Assembly: GCA_029934875.1 (NCBI GenBank)
Contig: JAOZLK010000189.1
Coordinates: 1-7,766, forward strand
From: Bacteroidales bacterium
GTDB lineage: Bacteria; Bacteroidota; Bacteroidia; Bacteroidales; GCA-2748055
Reading direction: 5' to 3'
DNA length: 7,766 nt
A program made the position numbers and the translations under genes. Position 1 is the first letter of the stretch, and every line of letters starts with the position of its first letter. The notes below the pieces were generated by a model, which did not search any database, had not been told where the DNA came from, and saw only the letters and a program-made list of their open reading frames with translations. Positions 1 through 6,503 of this stretch are shown here, piece by piece.

Positions 1-1
1 A

Positions 2-1084
2 CGGGAAGCGAAAGAGAAAGGCGTCTCTACGCAAATGGCAGCCAGAGATCTGCGCTATGAATGGTTTTCTTCGCTGGCACGCGAAAAGGCTTTTGATGCC
101 ATTGCCACTGCTCATAATCTAAACGATTCGGTTGAAACTTTTTTTCTTAACCTGGCCAGGGGGACAGGGATCAGGGGACTCACCGGAATACCTGATCGAA
201 ACGAGAAGGTTATCAGGCCTGTACTTTTTGCTTCAAGGAAGGAAATCGAGACCTATGCTCAATCAAAGAAGCTCACTTTCAGGGAGGACCAGAGCAACCG
301 GGAGACCAAGTACCAGCGCAACAAAATAAGGCACGATGTGATCCCTGTCCTGGAACAGATCAACCCTGCCTTTATTCAAACCATGGCTTCAAACATGGAT
401 CGAATGCTTGAATTAAGGAAAATTGTGGAGCGGAACATTGATGCTGTGCGTGGCGAGTATTTCCAAAAAGGACCTGGTGAGATACGAATAGATACCGGCC
501 CTTTGATGAAACTGGAACCGGCCGGCACCTGGTTGTATGAGCTATTCGCACCCTACGGGTTTTCAAGACCTCAATGCAAGGATATCGAGCACTTTCTCCA
601 ATCCGAAACAGGAAAGCGTTTCCTCTCCCCCACTCATCAACTTTTTAAGGATCGGGATCAGTTAATTCTGGTTGAATCCAAACCCGACACCTTCGAACGA
701 TACTACCTGGACACACCCGAAAATCAACCTCGTCTTCCATTCTCCATTGATATGGAGTTAATAAATAGAAATGAGCTGGAGCGAATTCCATCGGAACGAA
801 ATACGGCCTGTCTGGATTACGATGAAATCCAGTTTCCACTCACCATACGCCGCTGGCAGCATGGCGACTATTTTTTTCCCCTTGGAATGGAGCAAATAAA
901 GAAACTGAGTGACTTTTTTGTGGATGAAAAAGTACCGGTGCCGCTAAAGGAAAGAACATGGATCCTGGCCCACGGAAAGAAGATAGTATGGATTATGGGA
1001 TACCGGATCGATAACCGCTTCAGAATCAAGGATACGACAAAACAGGTGCTACTTCTGAGGCTTCAGCCCGATGTTGCTCCTTAA
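2..1084 (+). CDS. tilS: tRNA(Ile)-lysidine synthetase TilS, 5'-truncated by window start
   Basis: TilS uses ATP and lysine to convert the wobble cytidine of the CAU-anticodon tRNA-Ile to lysidine, so that it reads AUA as Ile; it is a cytosolic, normally essential enzyme. The frame is open from nt 2, giving about 360 residues to the TAA at 1084. The ATG at 35 is internal, because the residues before it (REAKEKGVSTQ) continue the family pattern leading into MAARDLRYEWF. The N-terminal ATP-binding loop (SGGxDS) lies outside the window. Visible are the TAHNLNDSVETFFLNLARG segment (about nt 107-163), the RPVLFASRKEIETYA and EDQSNRETKYQRNKIRHDVIP segments (about nt 220-345), and the C-terminal TilS domain with WQHGDYFFPLGM...KKLSDFFVDEKVP (about nt 856-940). 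Its last 36 nt overlap the 3' end of the convergent tyrA. Identification is firm; only completeness is unknown. Confidence 0.95.
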   Translation, partial: REAKEKGVSTQMAARDLRYEWFSSLAREKAFDAIATAHNLNDSVETFFLNLARGTGIRGLTGIPDRNEKVIRPVLFASRKEIETYAQSKKLTFREDQSNRETKYQRNKIRHDVIPVLEQINPAFIQTMASNMDRMLELRKIVERNIDAVRGEYFQKGPGEIRIDTGPLMKLEPAGTWLYELFAPYGFSRPQCKDIEHFLQSETGKRFLSPTHQLFKDRDQLILVESKPDTFERYYLDTPENQPRLPFSIDMELINRNELERIPSERNTACLDYDEIQFPLTIRRWQHGDYFFPLGMEQIKKLSDFFVDEKVPVPLKERTWILAHGKKIVWIMGYRIDNRFRIKDTTKQVLLLRLQPDVAP

Positions 1085-1837
1085 ATTTCCGAAAAATATT
1101 TTCAGCCGCTCTTTGTCCCCTGATTTGAGCATTTCAGTGAGTAAACTCATTTCCTCACTGATTCGTTCTACCTGCTCCAGGCTATGAGGGCTTAAAAGAA
1201 TCTCCGACAATAGATAGTCATCCTCTGAAAGTAATCCCTCTGCGATATTAAGATGCTTTTTAAAGGTAGTACCCGGGGCCTCCTGCTCTTTCATGATGGA
1301 TGCAAAAACCATAGTCGATGCAAAAGGTATTGAGAGCGAATAGGCGATGGTTTCATCATGTTCCCTGAAGGTGTACTCGAAAATATTAATATTCAGACTG
1401 GAGTAAAACTTCCTGAAGATTTCCTTGCCCTCTTCATCCGATTCACTGATAATGACTGCACTCTCGTCACGAAGATCCTTCACATTTCCAAAAGTGGGTC
1501 CAAACATGGGGTGGGTGGAAACAAACCTGCGGCCCAATTTCTTATAATAATCAGCCATGCCGTTTTTTACCGATGTAATATCGGCAAGGATACAATTCTC
1601 AGGCAGATATGAAATAATCTCATTGAAAACGGTCAGGGTTTTGTCAAGGCTGACTGCATTGATGAGCAGATCCGGACTGAAGTCAAGAATCTCCTCCAGG
1701 TAGAGGAATTTCCTGGAATTGAAAAAATACCTCATTTTGGTACGGTCGGTATCAAATACTCCCACTTCGTAGTCAAGGCAGAGTGACTCTACCATCCATG
1801 AGCCCATGTTCCCGGCTCCAATAATTGCAATACGCAT
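1049..1837 (-). CDS. tyrA: Prephenate dehydrogenase TyrA (short form, no ACT domain)
   Basis: Predicted to oxidise and decarboxylate prephenate to 4-hydroxyphenylpyruvate with NAD(P)+, the committed step to tyrosine. The 262-residue protein begins with a Rossmann motif, IGAGNMGSW (G7, G9, G12). It has STHPMFGP at 107-114, with H109 in the place of the family's catalytic His, and a helical C-terminal half with EHDETIAYSLSIPF at 159-172. The second His usually found in 'LPH' of prephenate dehydrogenases is Phe172 here; as I recall, Bacteroidota homologues share this. There is no C-terminal ACT domain or fused mutase, so feedback by tyrosine on this protein is not evident. It is the last gene of the aromatic operon, 12 nt after aroC, with an AAGAAG stretch before the ATG. 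Its TAG stop lies inside the 3' end of the convergent tilS. An arogenate dehydrogenase specificity cannot be excluded from sequence alone. Confidence 0.9.
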   Translation of the reverse strand: MRIAIIGAGNMGSWMVESLCLDYEVGVFDTDRTKMRYFFNSRKFLYLEEILDFSPDLLINAVSLDKTLTVFNEIISYLPENCILADITSVKNGMADYYKKLGRRFVSTHPMFGPTFGNVKDLRDESAVIISESDEEGKEIFRKFYSSLNINIFEYTFREHDETIAYSLSIPFASTMVFASIMKEQEAPGTTFKKHLNIAEGLLSEDDYLLSEILLSPHSLEQVERISEEMSLLTEMLKSGDKERLKIFFGNLRSNIGLKPQK

Positions 1838-1849
1838 GATCTTCTTGGC

Positions 1850-2848
1850 TTATTTCTGATTAAAAATCTTCTCTGTTTGCTGTGCCTGCAACATGAAGTC
1901 GGCCATCACCACCGCTGCGGCGGCCTCCACCACAACCGGCACCCTCAGTGCGATACAAGTGTCATGTCTTCCCTCAATCTTAAGCACCTCCATCTTTCCC
2001 GAGCTGATATTCATGGTTTTTTGTGCCTGGTGAGTACTGGAGGTTGGTTTCACTGCCACCCGGAAAACAATATCATTTCCATTGCTAATGCCACCATTGA
2101 TCCCACCTGCATGGTTGGTTTCAGTTATCCCATCGGTGGACACAATATTGTCGTTATGCTCACTTCCGCACATCCGGGCAGCACGGAACCCAGCTCCAAA
2201 TTCGATCCCCTTAATGGCCGGGATACTGAAAATCATTTGGCTCATGTGCGCTTCAATGGAGGCAAAAAATGGTTCACCCAGGGCAAGGGGAACGCTACCG
2301 ATGGTGCATTCAACAATACCTCCTATGGAATCCTCCGCTTCAATAGCCCTGTCAACAGCAGCATCAATATCCGAACTTCCTCCAACCTCCAAAAGCCTGG
2401 CTTCAGGAGTCAGGGGATGAATAATCTTCTTCGCGATAACTCCAGCAGCAACAAGGCCCAGGGTCAGCCTGCCCGAAAAGTGCCCGCCACCACGATAATC
2501 CTGGTAACCCCCGAATTTCTGCTGAGCAGTGAAATCGGCATGACCTGGCCGTGGAGTCTCAATTAGATTACTGTAATCCCTGGACCGGGTATTGCTATTC
2601 TCAAACATAATCATCACCGGAGCCCCTGTGGTCCTTTCATTGAAAACCCCGCTCATGATCTTAGGAATATCTGCCTCTTTTCGGGGAGTGGTTCCCTTTG
2701 CGCCACTTCGGCGCCTGGAAAAATCAGTATTGAAATCAGAGTGCTTCAATGGAATTCCGGCAGGACAACCATCGATAAGCACCCCCACCGATTCACCATG
2801 AGACTCTCCGAAAAGACTGATCCTGAAAATGGCACCAAATGTATTCAT
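1850..2848 (-). CDS. aroC: Chorismate synthase AroC
   Basis: Catalyses the last shikimate-pathway step, anti-1,4-elimination of phosphate from EPSP to give chorismate, using reduced FMN as a non-consumed cofactor. The 332-residue protein starts MNTFGAIFRISLFGESHG and contains the family landmarks: GESHG (14-18, conserved H17), the basic FSRRRSGAKGTTPRKEAD block (43-60), RPGHAD (100-105, conserved H103), GGHFSGRLT (121-129), the NGGISNGNDI core (251-260), and near the C-terminus GRHDTCIALRVPVVVEAAAA (293-312). It is at the short end of the family (many are 350-390 residues) and has GHFSGR where proteobacterial enzymes have GGRSSARET, a variant I associate with Bacteroidota and clostridial forms. 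Its ATG overlaps the aroD stop (ATGA, 4 nt), so translational coupling is likely. A bifunctional versus monofunctional flavin-reducing form cannot be told from sequence. Confidence 0.97.
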   Translation of the reverse strand: MNTFGAIFRISLFGESHGESVGVLIDGCPAGIPLKHSDFNTDFSRRRSGAKGTTPRKEADIPKIMSGVFNERTTGAPVMIMFENSNTRSRDYSNLIETPRPGHADFTAQQKFGGYQDYRGGGHFSGRLTLGLVAAGVIAKKIIHPLTPEARLLEVGGSSDIDAAVDRAIEAEDSIGGIVECTIGSVPLALGEPFFASIEAHMSQMIFSIPAIKGIEFGAGFRAARMCGSEHNDNIVSTDGITETNHAGGINGGISNGNDIVFRVAVKPTSSTHQAQKTMNISSGKMEVLKIEGRHDTCIALRVPVVVEAAAAVVMADFMLQAQQTEKIFNQK

Positions 2849-3480
2849 GATCCAAGTAGTATTTTATAAATGGTTTTCAATTGCTCGGCACTCATCTGCC
2901 CGGGGGCCGTTTCCCCACCTTCGGAAGGTGAGGCAAAAGTAAATTCTGATCCCAGCAGGGGAGCCGCAAGTCTACTAAGGCGTCCTTCCGGACCCATGCC
3001 GAGAACTACCTTCCTGCCCGGATGACTGTAAAGAGAAAAAAGCTTGAGTACATCTTCTTTGGATTGAACCAGTGTAGCAATCTTTGCAAGCACTCCTCCC
3101 CTGCTATAACAAGCCTCCAATTTACTTCTCAGCTCCTCCAGAGATGGTGTCCGCTCAAAATCATGATGAGAAAAAATAAGCTCGCACCCGGTTTTTTCTG
3201 CACTTGCCATTAACTCCCTGGCAAAGACCTCGGTCGTTTCCAACTCAATGTCCACATATGAGGCCCCCAGTTCAATGGAATCCTTCAATAGTTCAAGCCT
3301 TTCCTTTTCACCATAAACTCCTTCACGACAGGTTGCAATGCTTTTGACTCCCGAAGGAATCTTAGAATAGAGTTCCGAAGGGTGCAGTCCAATAAGGTCC
3401 AGGCGCAATTCGATCAATTCAGCTCCGCCCTTGAGAACAGGATCCAGCTGGGAAGAATTACTGATGCTAGTACAGATCAT
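2845..3480 (-). CDS. aroD: 3-Dehydroquinate dehydratase, type I (AroD)
   Basis: Dehydrates 3-dehydroquinate to 3-dehydroshikimate through a Schiff-base lysine (class I, TIM barrel, syn elimination). The 211-residue sequence shows ELRLDLI (25-31), the CREGVYG segment (51-57) in the place of the usual TxRxxxEGG, SHHDF (104-108, with H106 as the likely catalytic His), and AKIAT (132-136, with K133 as the likely Schiff-base Lys). It also has GRLSRLAAPLLGSEFTFAS (166-184) and the substrate-closing TAPGQM loop (191-196). It is slightly shorter than the 225-250 residues common in proteobacteria, but all active-site parts are present. The start ATG lies 14 nt inside the end of aroB in another frame, and the stop overlaps the aroC start by 4 nt, so translation is tightly linked to both neighbours. 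Type II dehydratases are unrelated small proteins, so the class assignment is clear. Confidence 0.95.
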   Translation of the reverse strand: MICTSISNSSQLDPVLKGGAELIELRLDLIGLHPSELYSKIPSGVKSIATCREGVYGEKERLELLKDSIELGASYVDIELETTEVFARELMASAEKTGCELIFSHHDFERTPSLEELRSKLEACYSRGGVLAKIATLVQSKEDVLKLFSLYSHPGRKVVLGMGPEGRLSRLAAPLLGSEFTFASPSEGGETAPGQMSAEQLKTIYKILLGS

Positions 3481-4492
3481 GTAGCATTGGTTTTAATTCA
3501 TCCATGGGAATGGGCTTAACCACCGCAGAACCCGGTCCGTCAAGCAGAATAAAATGGATCATCTCTCCACTCTTCTTTTTGTCCTTGCGAATGTTTGCAT
3601 ATATTTCTTCCGGATTAAGAGCGATCTCCACAGGCAATCCTGCGGAAGATATTACTGATTCAATAAGTTCTGCATCGCTGGAGGAGAGCATACCAAGATT
3701 CACAGACAACCTGGAAGCCAGTACCATCCCAAGGGCAACCGCCTGCCCGTGCAATAACTTCTGATCTCTTTCAATGGCGTGACCAATGGTGTGACCAAAA
3801 TTGAGCAACCTTCTGAGTCCCGACTCCTTTTCATCCTTTTCCACGATTTCTACCTTGGCCTTTACCGAGCGGGTAACCACCTTTTCAAGCACAGCCGGAT
3901 CAAGAGCAAGCAAGTCCTTCATCTGATCCTTCAGGTAGTGCAAAAAAGGCTCATCCATAATGGCCCCATATTTGATCACTTCCGCAATGCCTGAGATGTA
4001 CTCTTTATGCGAAAGGGTATTCAGCAGGTCCAGATCACACCACACAAAGGAGGGTTGCCTGATGGTTCCGATCATATTCTTATAGCCATCAAGGTTTACT
4101 CCATTCTTCCCGCCAATGCTGGCATCCACCTGGCCTAAGAGGGATGAAGATATAAAGCCAAAGGGTATCTCCCGAAGGAAAGTGGAGGCCACATAGCCGG
4201 CCACATCAGTTGCGAGGCCACCTCCGACTCCCACAATAAGTGAAGAGCGATCTGCTTCAATTTTTACCAGATCCCGATAGAGCTTTTCAACGGTCTCCAA
4301 TGTTTTATAACGCTCCCCTGATGGAACAACCAGGCAGGTATATGGACAGAAAACTTCATTGTGTTCGCACAAGACATTTTCATCAACAAGCAGAATCGGT
4401 CCGGGACTTAAATTTGCAAGGCCTTTTGAAAGTTCTTTGCCCACGGAAATAGCAGTATTGCCAGAGGGTGTGTTCAGCTTAATCTGGTGCAT
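3467..4492 (-). CDS. aroB: 3-Dehydroquinate synthase AroB
   Basis: Cyclises DAHP to 3-dehydroquinate using catalytic NAD+ and a divalent metal (usually Zn or Co). The 341-residue protein has PSGERYK (57-63), the glycine-rich NAD site GVGGGLATDVAGYVASTFLR (88-107), QVDASIGGKNGVN (121-133), KNMIG (138-142) and AEVIKYG (170-176). The metal-site residues expected for the family are E171, H234 in NFGHTIGHAIE and H248 in LLHGQAVALGM. Two positions deviate from the usual wording: 'LRGI' is LREI (106-109) and 'PTTLLAQVD' is SSSLLGQVD (115-123). The catalytic and metal residues are kept, so activity is expected. The gene begins 3 nt after the DAHP synthase-mutase stop and overlaps aroD by 14 nt. 2-epi-5-epi-valiolone synthase-type relatives of the superfamily are a formal alternative, but the shikimate operon context argues against them. 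Confidence 0.95.
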   Translation of the reverse strand: MHQIKLNTPSGNTAISVGKELSKGLANLSPGPILLVDENVLCEHNEVFCPYTCLVVPSGERYKTLETVEKLYRDLVKIEADRSSLIVGVGGGLATDVAGYVASTFLREIPFGFISSSLLGQVDASIGGKNGVNLDGYKNMIGTIRQPSFVWCDLDLLNTLSHKEYISGIAEVIKYGAIMDEPFLHYLKDQMKDLLALDPAVLEKVVTRSVKAKVEIVEKDEKESGLRRLLNFGHTIGHAIERDQKLLHGQAVALGMVLASRLSVNLGMLSSSDAELIESVISSAGLPVEIALNPEEIYANIRKDKKKSGEMIHFILLDGPGSAVVKPIPMDELKPMLHDLY

Positions 4493-4495
4493 GGT

Positions 4496-5581
4496 CTACT
4501 CTTTATTCATAACACTGGTCTGATGGTTGATGGACTCCTGGTGAATGGAACGGAAGAGCTTAACCATAAACTCTTCACTAAGTCCCTTCCTGGTTCCCAG
4601 GATAGTCCGGTTCTTTAACATATCATCCCAGCGTTTGGTTTGCAGGATGGTAATATTATTGTCTTTTTTATAATTCCCAATCTTCTCAGATACGTTCATA
4701 CGCTCTTCCAGCATATTGATTAAGCGATCGTCCAGCTTATCAATCTGATCGCGCAGCCCGGCCAGGGTTAACATGAGCTCGTCGTTCACTTCTGAATCCC
4801 TCAAGATGAGACGGTCCAGAATTCCTTTCAAGCCATCCGGGGTTACCTGCTGACTGGCATCGCTCAGCGCCTTATCAGGATTACAGTGAGTCTCAATGAT
4901 TAAACCATCGAAATTCAGGTCCATTGCCTTTTGGGATATATCCTGCAGGAAATCTCTGTTGCCACAGATATGACTGGGATCGGTAATAATGGGAAGACCG
5001 GGAATTCGCCTTCTCAATTCAATGGGAAGCTGCCATTGCGGTGAATTCCGGTAAAGGGTTTTGTCATAAGTTGAGAAACCCCTGTGTATGGCCGCCATCT
5101 GTTTAATACCGGCATTATTGATTCTTTCAATGGCACCGATCCAAAGATCCACATCAGGATTGACCGGATTTTTTACCATCACCGGAATGTTAACTCCCCT
5201 GAGACTGTCGGCTATATCCTGAACAGCGAACGGGTTGGCAGAGGTTCGTGCACCAATCCAGATAATATCCACACCATATTTCAATGCTTCATAAACATGT
5301 TTCACATTGGCCACCTCGGTGGATACCAGCATTCCGGTCTCCTTCTTCACGGTTTGTAACCATTTCAAACCCTCAGAACCAACTCCTTCAAAGGCGTTGG
5401 GCCTTGTTCTGGGTTTCCATATCCCTGCCCTGAAAATCCTAATCCCCATTTTTGCAAGGGGGATGGCAGTATTCATGACCTGTTCCTCGGTCTCTGCACT
5501 ACAGGGTCCGGCTATAAAAATTGGTTTGGTAAACACCTCCCCATCGAACTTTATCGGTTCTAACTCTACATCAACTACCAT
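4496..5581 (-). CDS. Bifunctional DAHP synthase (type I-beta) / chorismate mutase (AroQ type)
   Basis: The N-terminal domain (about 15-260) condenses phosphoenolpyruvate and erythrose-4-phosphate to DAHP, the entry step of the shikimate pathway. It shows GPCSAE (25-30), KPRTRP (56-61), IGARTSANPF (109-118), VKNPVNPD (136-143), HRGF (166-169), DPSHICG (201-207) and IIETHCNPDKALSDASQQ (228-245), typical of the short I-beta class. The C-terminal domain (about 270-355) is an all-helical AroQ chorismate mutase with LRDQIDKLDDRLINMLEERM (276-295), NYKKD (303-307), TKRWDDML (315-322) and a terminal Q354. R277, R294, K305 and Q354 are at the expected active-site positions. Mutase at the C-terminus is the Bacteroidota arrangement (Bacillus has it at the N-terminus). 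In the studied Prevotella nigrescens homologue, prephenate inhibits through the mutase domain, so similar feedback is likely here. It lies 1 nt after pheA and 3 nt before aroB. Confidence 0.95.
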   Translation of the reverse strand: MVVDVELEPIKFDGEVFTKPIFIAGPCSAETEEQVMNTAIPLAKMGIRIFRAGIWKPRTRPNAFEGVGSEGLKWLQTVKKETGMLVSTEVANVKHVYEALKYGVDIIWIGARTSANPFAVQDIADSLRGVNIPVMVKNPVNPDVDLWIGAIERINNAGIKQMAAIHRGFSTYDKTLYRNSPQWQLPIELRRRIPGLPIITDPSHICGNRDFLQDISQKAMDLNFDGLIIETHCNPDKALSDASQQVTPDGLKGILDRLILRDSEVNDELMLTLAGLRDQIDKLDDRLINMLEERMNVSEKIGNYKKDNNITILQTKRWDDMLKNRTILGTRKGLSEEFMVKLFRSIHQESINHQTSVMNKE

Positions 5582-5582
5582 A

Positions 5583-6428
5583 TTATTTCTTATTCAAATT
5601 CGATTTACCATTTTTATATTCACCAAGAATCCCCAGTGATGGAGTAAAGGGCCTGATCGCTTCCAGCGATTTCTTATACATGTCGTAATCGTTAATCTCC
5701 ACATCCACGAAAAACATATACTCCCAATCTTTCCCCGGAATGGGCATGGATTGAATTTTAGCCATGTTTATCTCATAAAAGGAAAGGATGGAGAGAATTT
5801 TAGAAAGTGAGCCAAACTTGTGCGCAACTGTAAAATAAAGGGATGCCTTATTCACCTCCTCTGTTGGTATCGATACCCCGTTCTCCGAAAGGATCAGGAA
5901 TCGGGTATAATTCATCTTGTTTGTTTCAATGCTTTCGGCAAGAATCTCCAGGCCATTCTTTTCAGCTGCCAGCCTGCTGGCTATTGCACCGGTATCAATT
6001 AGCCTACGCTCTGCAATCTCCTCTGCACTTATGGCCGTATCGATGCTTTCAATAAGCCTGATCTGTGGCAGGGTATCAAAAAAGTCCTGGCATTGCAGAA
6101 TTGCCATGGGATGAGAATAAACCTCCTTTAGCTCTGATATTTTCACCCCCGGCATGGCAACAAGGTTCTGCTTGATCCGCAGGTAAACTTCCCCGACGAT
6201 ATGCATCTTCGTGTTGATGATCAGGTTATAGTTGGGAATGATACTGCCGGCCAGAGAATTCTCAATGGCCATGATCCCGTAATCTGATTTACGGTCCTGC
6301 ACAGAGGAAACCATATCCCTGAAAGTGTTCCGGGGCAGGATCTTTATCTCTTCATTTTCAAAATAGTGGTGCGCAGCAATCTCATGAAAAGCACCGTACC
6401 CCCCCTGTATTGCAATTGTCTTAGCCAT
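5583..6428 (-). CDS. pheA: Prephenate dehydratase PheA with ACT domain
   Basis: Converts prephenate to phenylpyruvate, the committed step to phenylalanine. The 281-residue protein has the dehydratase domain first, starting MAKTIAIQGGYGAFHEIAA, with MAIENSLAGSI (53-63), VYSHPMAILQC (103-113) and the catalytic TRF motif at 175-177 (NYTRFLIL). An ACT domain follows at about 195-272 (SLYFTVAHKFGSLSKILSIL...WEYMFFVDVE). The two Phe-binding signatures of classical ACT domains are altered: GALV is GSLS (206-209) and ESRP is QSMP (226-229). Allosteric inhibition by Phe is therefore plausible but not assured. There is no fused mutase; that activity sits in the next gene, 1 nt downstream. It is the first structural gene of the operon. 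Its ATG follows the T-tract of the leader terminator by 6 nt with no Shine-Dalgarno sequence, so its expression depends on the attenuator described at 6435-6539. Confidence 0.96.
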   Translation of the reverse strand: MAKTIAIQGGYGAFHEIAAHHYFENEEIKILPRNTFRDMVSSVQDRKSDYGIMAIENSLAGSIIPNYNLIINTKMHIVGEVYLRIKQNLVAMPGVKISELKEVYSHPMAILQCQDFFDTLPQIRLIESIDTAISAEEIAERRLIDTGAIASRLAAEKNGLEILAESIETNKMNYTRFLILSENGVSIPTEEVNKASLYFTVAHKFGSLSKILSILSFYEINMAKIQSMPIPGKDWEYMFFVDVEINDYDMYKKSLEAIRPFTPSLGILGEYKNGKSNLNKK

Positions 6429-6434
6429 GATTAT

Positions 6435-6463
6435 AAAACAAAAAACCCGACTTCTAGCCGGGT
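6435..6463 (-). terminator. Attenuator: intrinsic terminator (3:4 hairpin) before pheA
   Basis: Read on the minus strand, ACCCGGC (6463-6457) pairs with GTCGGGT (6451-6445). This is a 7-bp stem with one G-U pair and a 5-nt TAGAA loop, followed at once by TTTTTTGTTTT. The T-tract ends 6 nt before the pheA ATG, so the structure sits inside the 5' leader and would stop transcription before the whole operon. That placement marks it as an attenuator, not the end of an upstream gene; no upstream same-strand gene is present except the 15-codon leader peptide. On the plus strand the hairpin is not followed by Ts, so it acts in one direction only. Confidence 0.8.
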
Positions 6464-6491
6464 GTCAAATGTATAAAACAAGCCCGACCAG
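6454..6491 (-). promoter_or_regulatory. Antiterminator (2:3) hairpin of the pheA leader
   Basis: CTGGTCGGG (6491-6483) can pair with CCCGGCTAG (6462-6454) over nine consecutive positions, two of them G-U, enclosing a 20-nt AT-rich loop. The second arm is the same sequence that forms the 5' arm of the terminator, so the two folds exclude each other. GTCGGG occurs identically in region 2 (6488-6483) and region 4 (6451-6446), which therefore compete for the same CCCGGC. Region 2 starts on the base directly after the leader-peptide stop codon, so a ribosome sitting at that stop would cover it and force the terminator fold. The pairing is read by eye; no folding energy was calculated. Confidence 0.7.
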
Positions 6492-6503
6492 TTAGCTACC
6501 AGT
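6487..6503 (-). promoter_or_regulatory. Leader 1:2 (protector/pause) hairpin
   Basis: The direct repeat ACTGGT (6503-6498 and 6492-6487) flanks a 5-nt AGCTA spacer. ACTGGT in RNA can pair with a second copy of itself (A-U, C-G, U-G, G-U, G-C, U-A), giving a 6-bp hairpin. Its 5' arm is made of codons 13-14 of the leader peptide, directly after the Tyr/Phe run, and its 3' arm overlaps region 2 of the antiterminator. It is therefore placed like the 1:2 structure of classical trp/phe attenuators, and would keep region 2 busy when the leader is not translated. The stem is weak because of two wobble pairs, so this element is less certain than the 2:3 and 3:4 pairings. Confidence 0.5.

Noticed and set aside
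35..1084. The ATG at 35 as the true start of tilS
   Set aside because: The frame is open back to the window edge with family-like residues, and the essential N-terminal ATP-binding motif would be missing, so this Met is internal.
1089..1101. GAAAA-ATA-TTTTC palindrome just after the tilS stop as a terminator
   Set aside because: The stem is only A-T rich apart from one closing G-C pair and has no T-tract on either strand that fits intrinsic termination.
1877..2566. A 229-codon plus-strand ORF inside aroC
   Set aside because: It lies wholly antisense to chorismate synthase, whose frame carries every family motif. The translation is rich in His, Ser, Thr and Pro without domain pattern, so it is a shadow of conserved coding sequence.
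6466..6473. TACATTTG on the minus strand, an exact -7 promoter match inside the antiterminator loop
   Set aside because: No TTTG or TTG lies 19-21 nt upstream, and a start here would skip the leader peptide yet still transcribe the terminator. More likely chance in an AT-rich loop, although a second promoter cannot be fully excluded.
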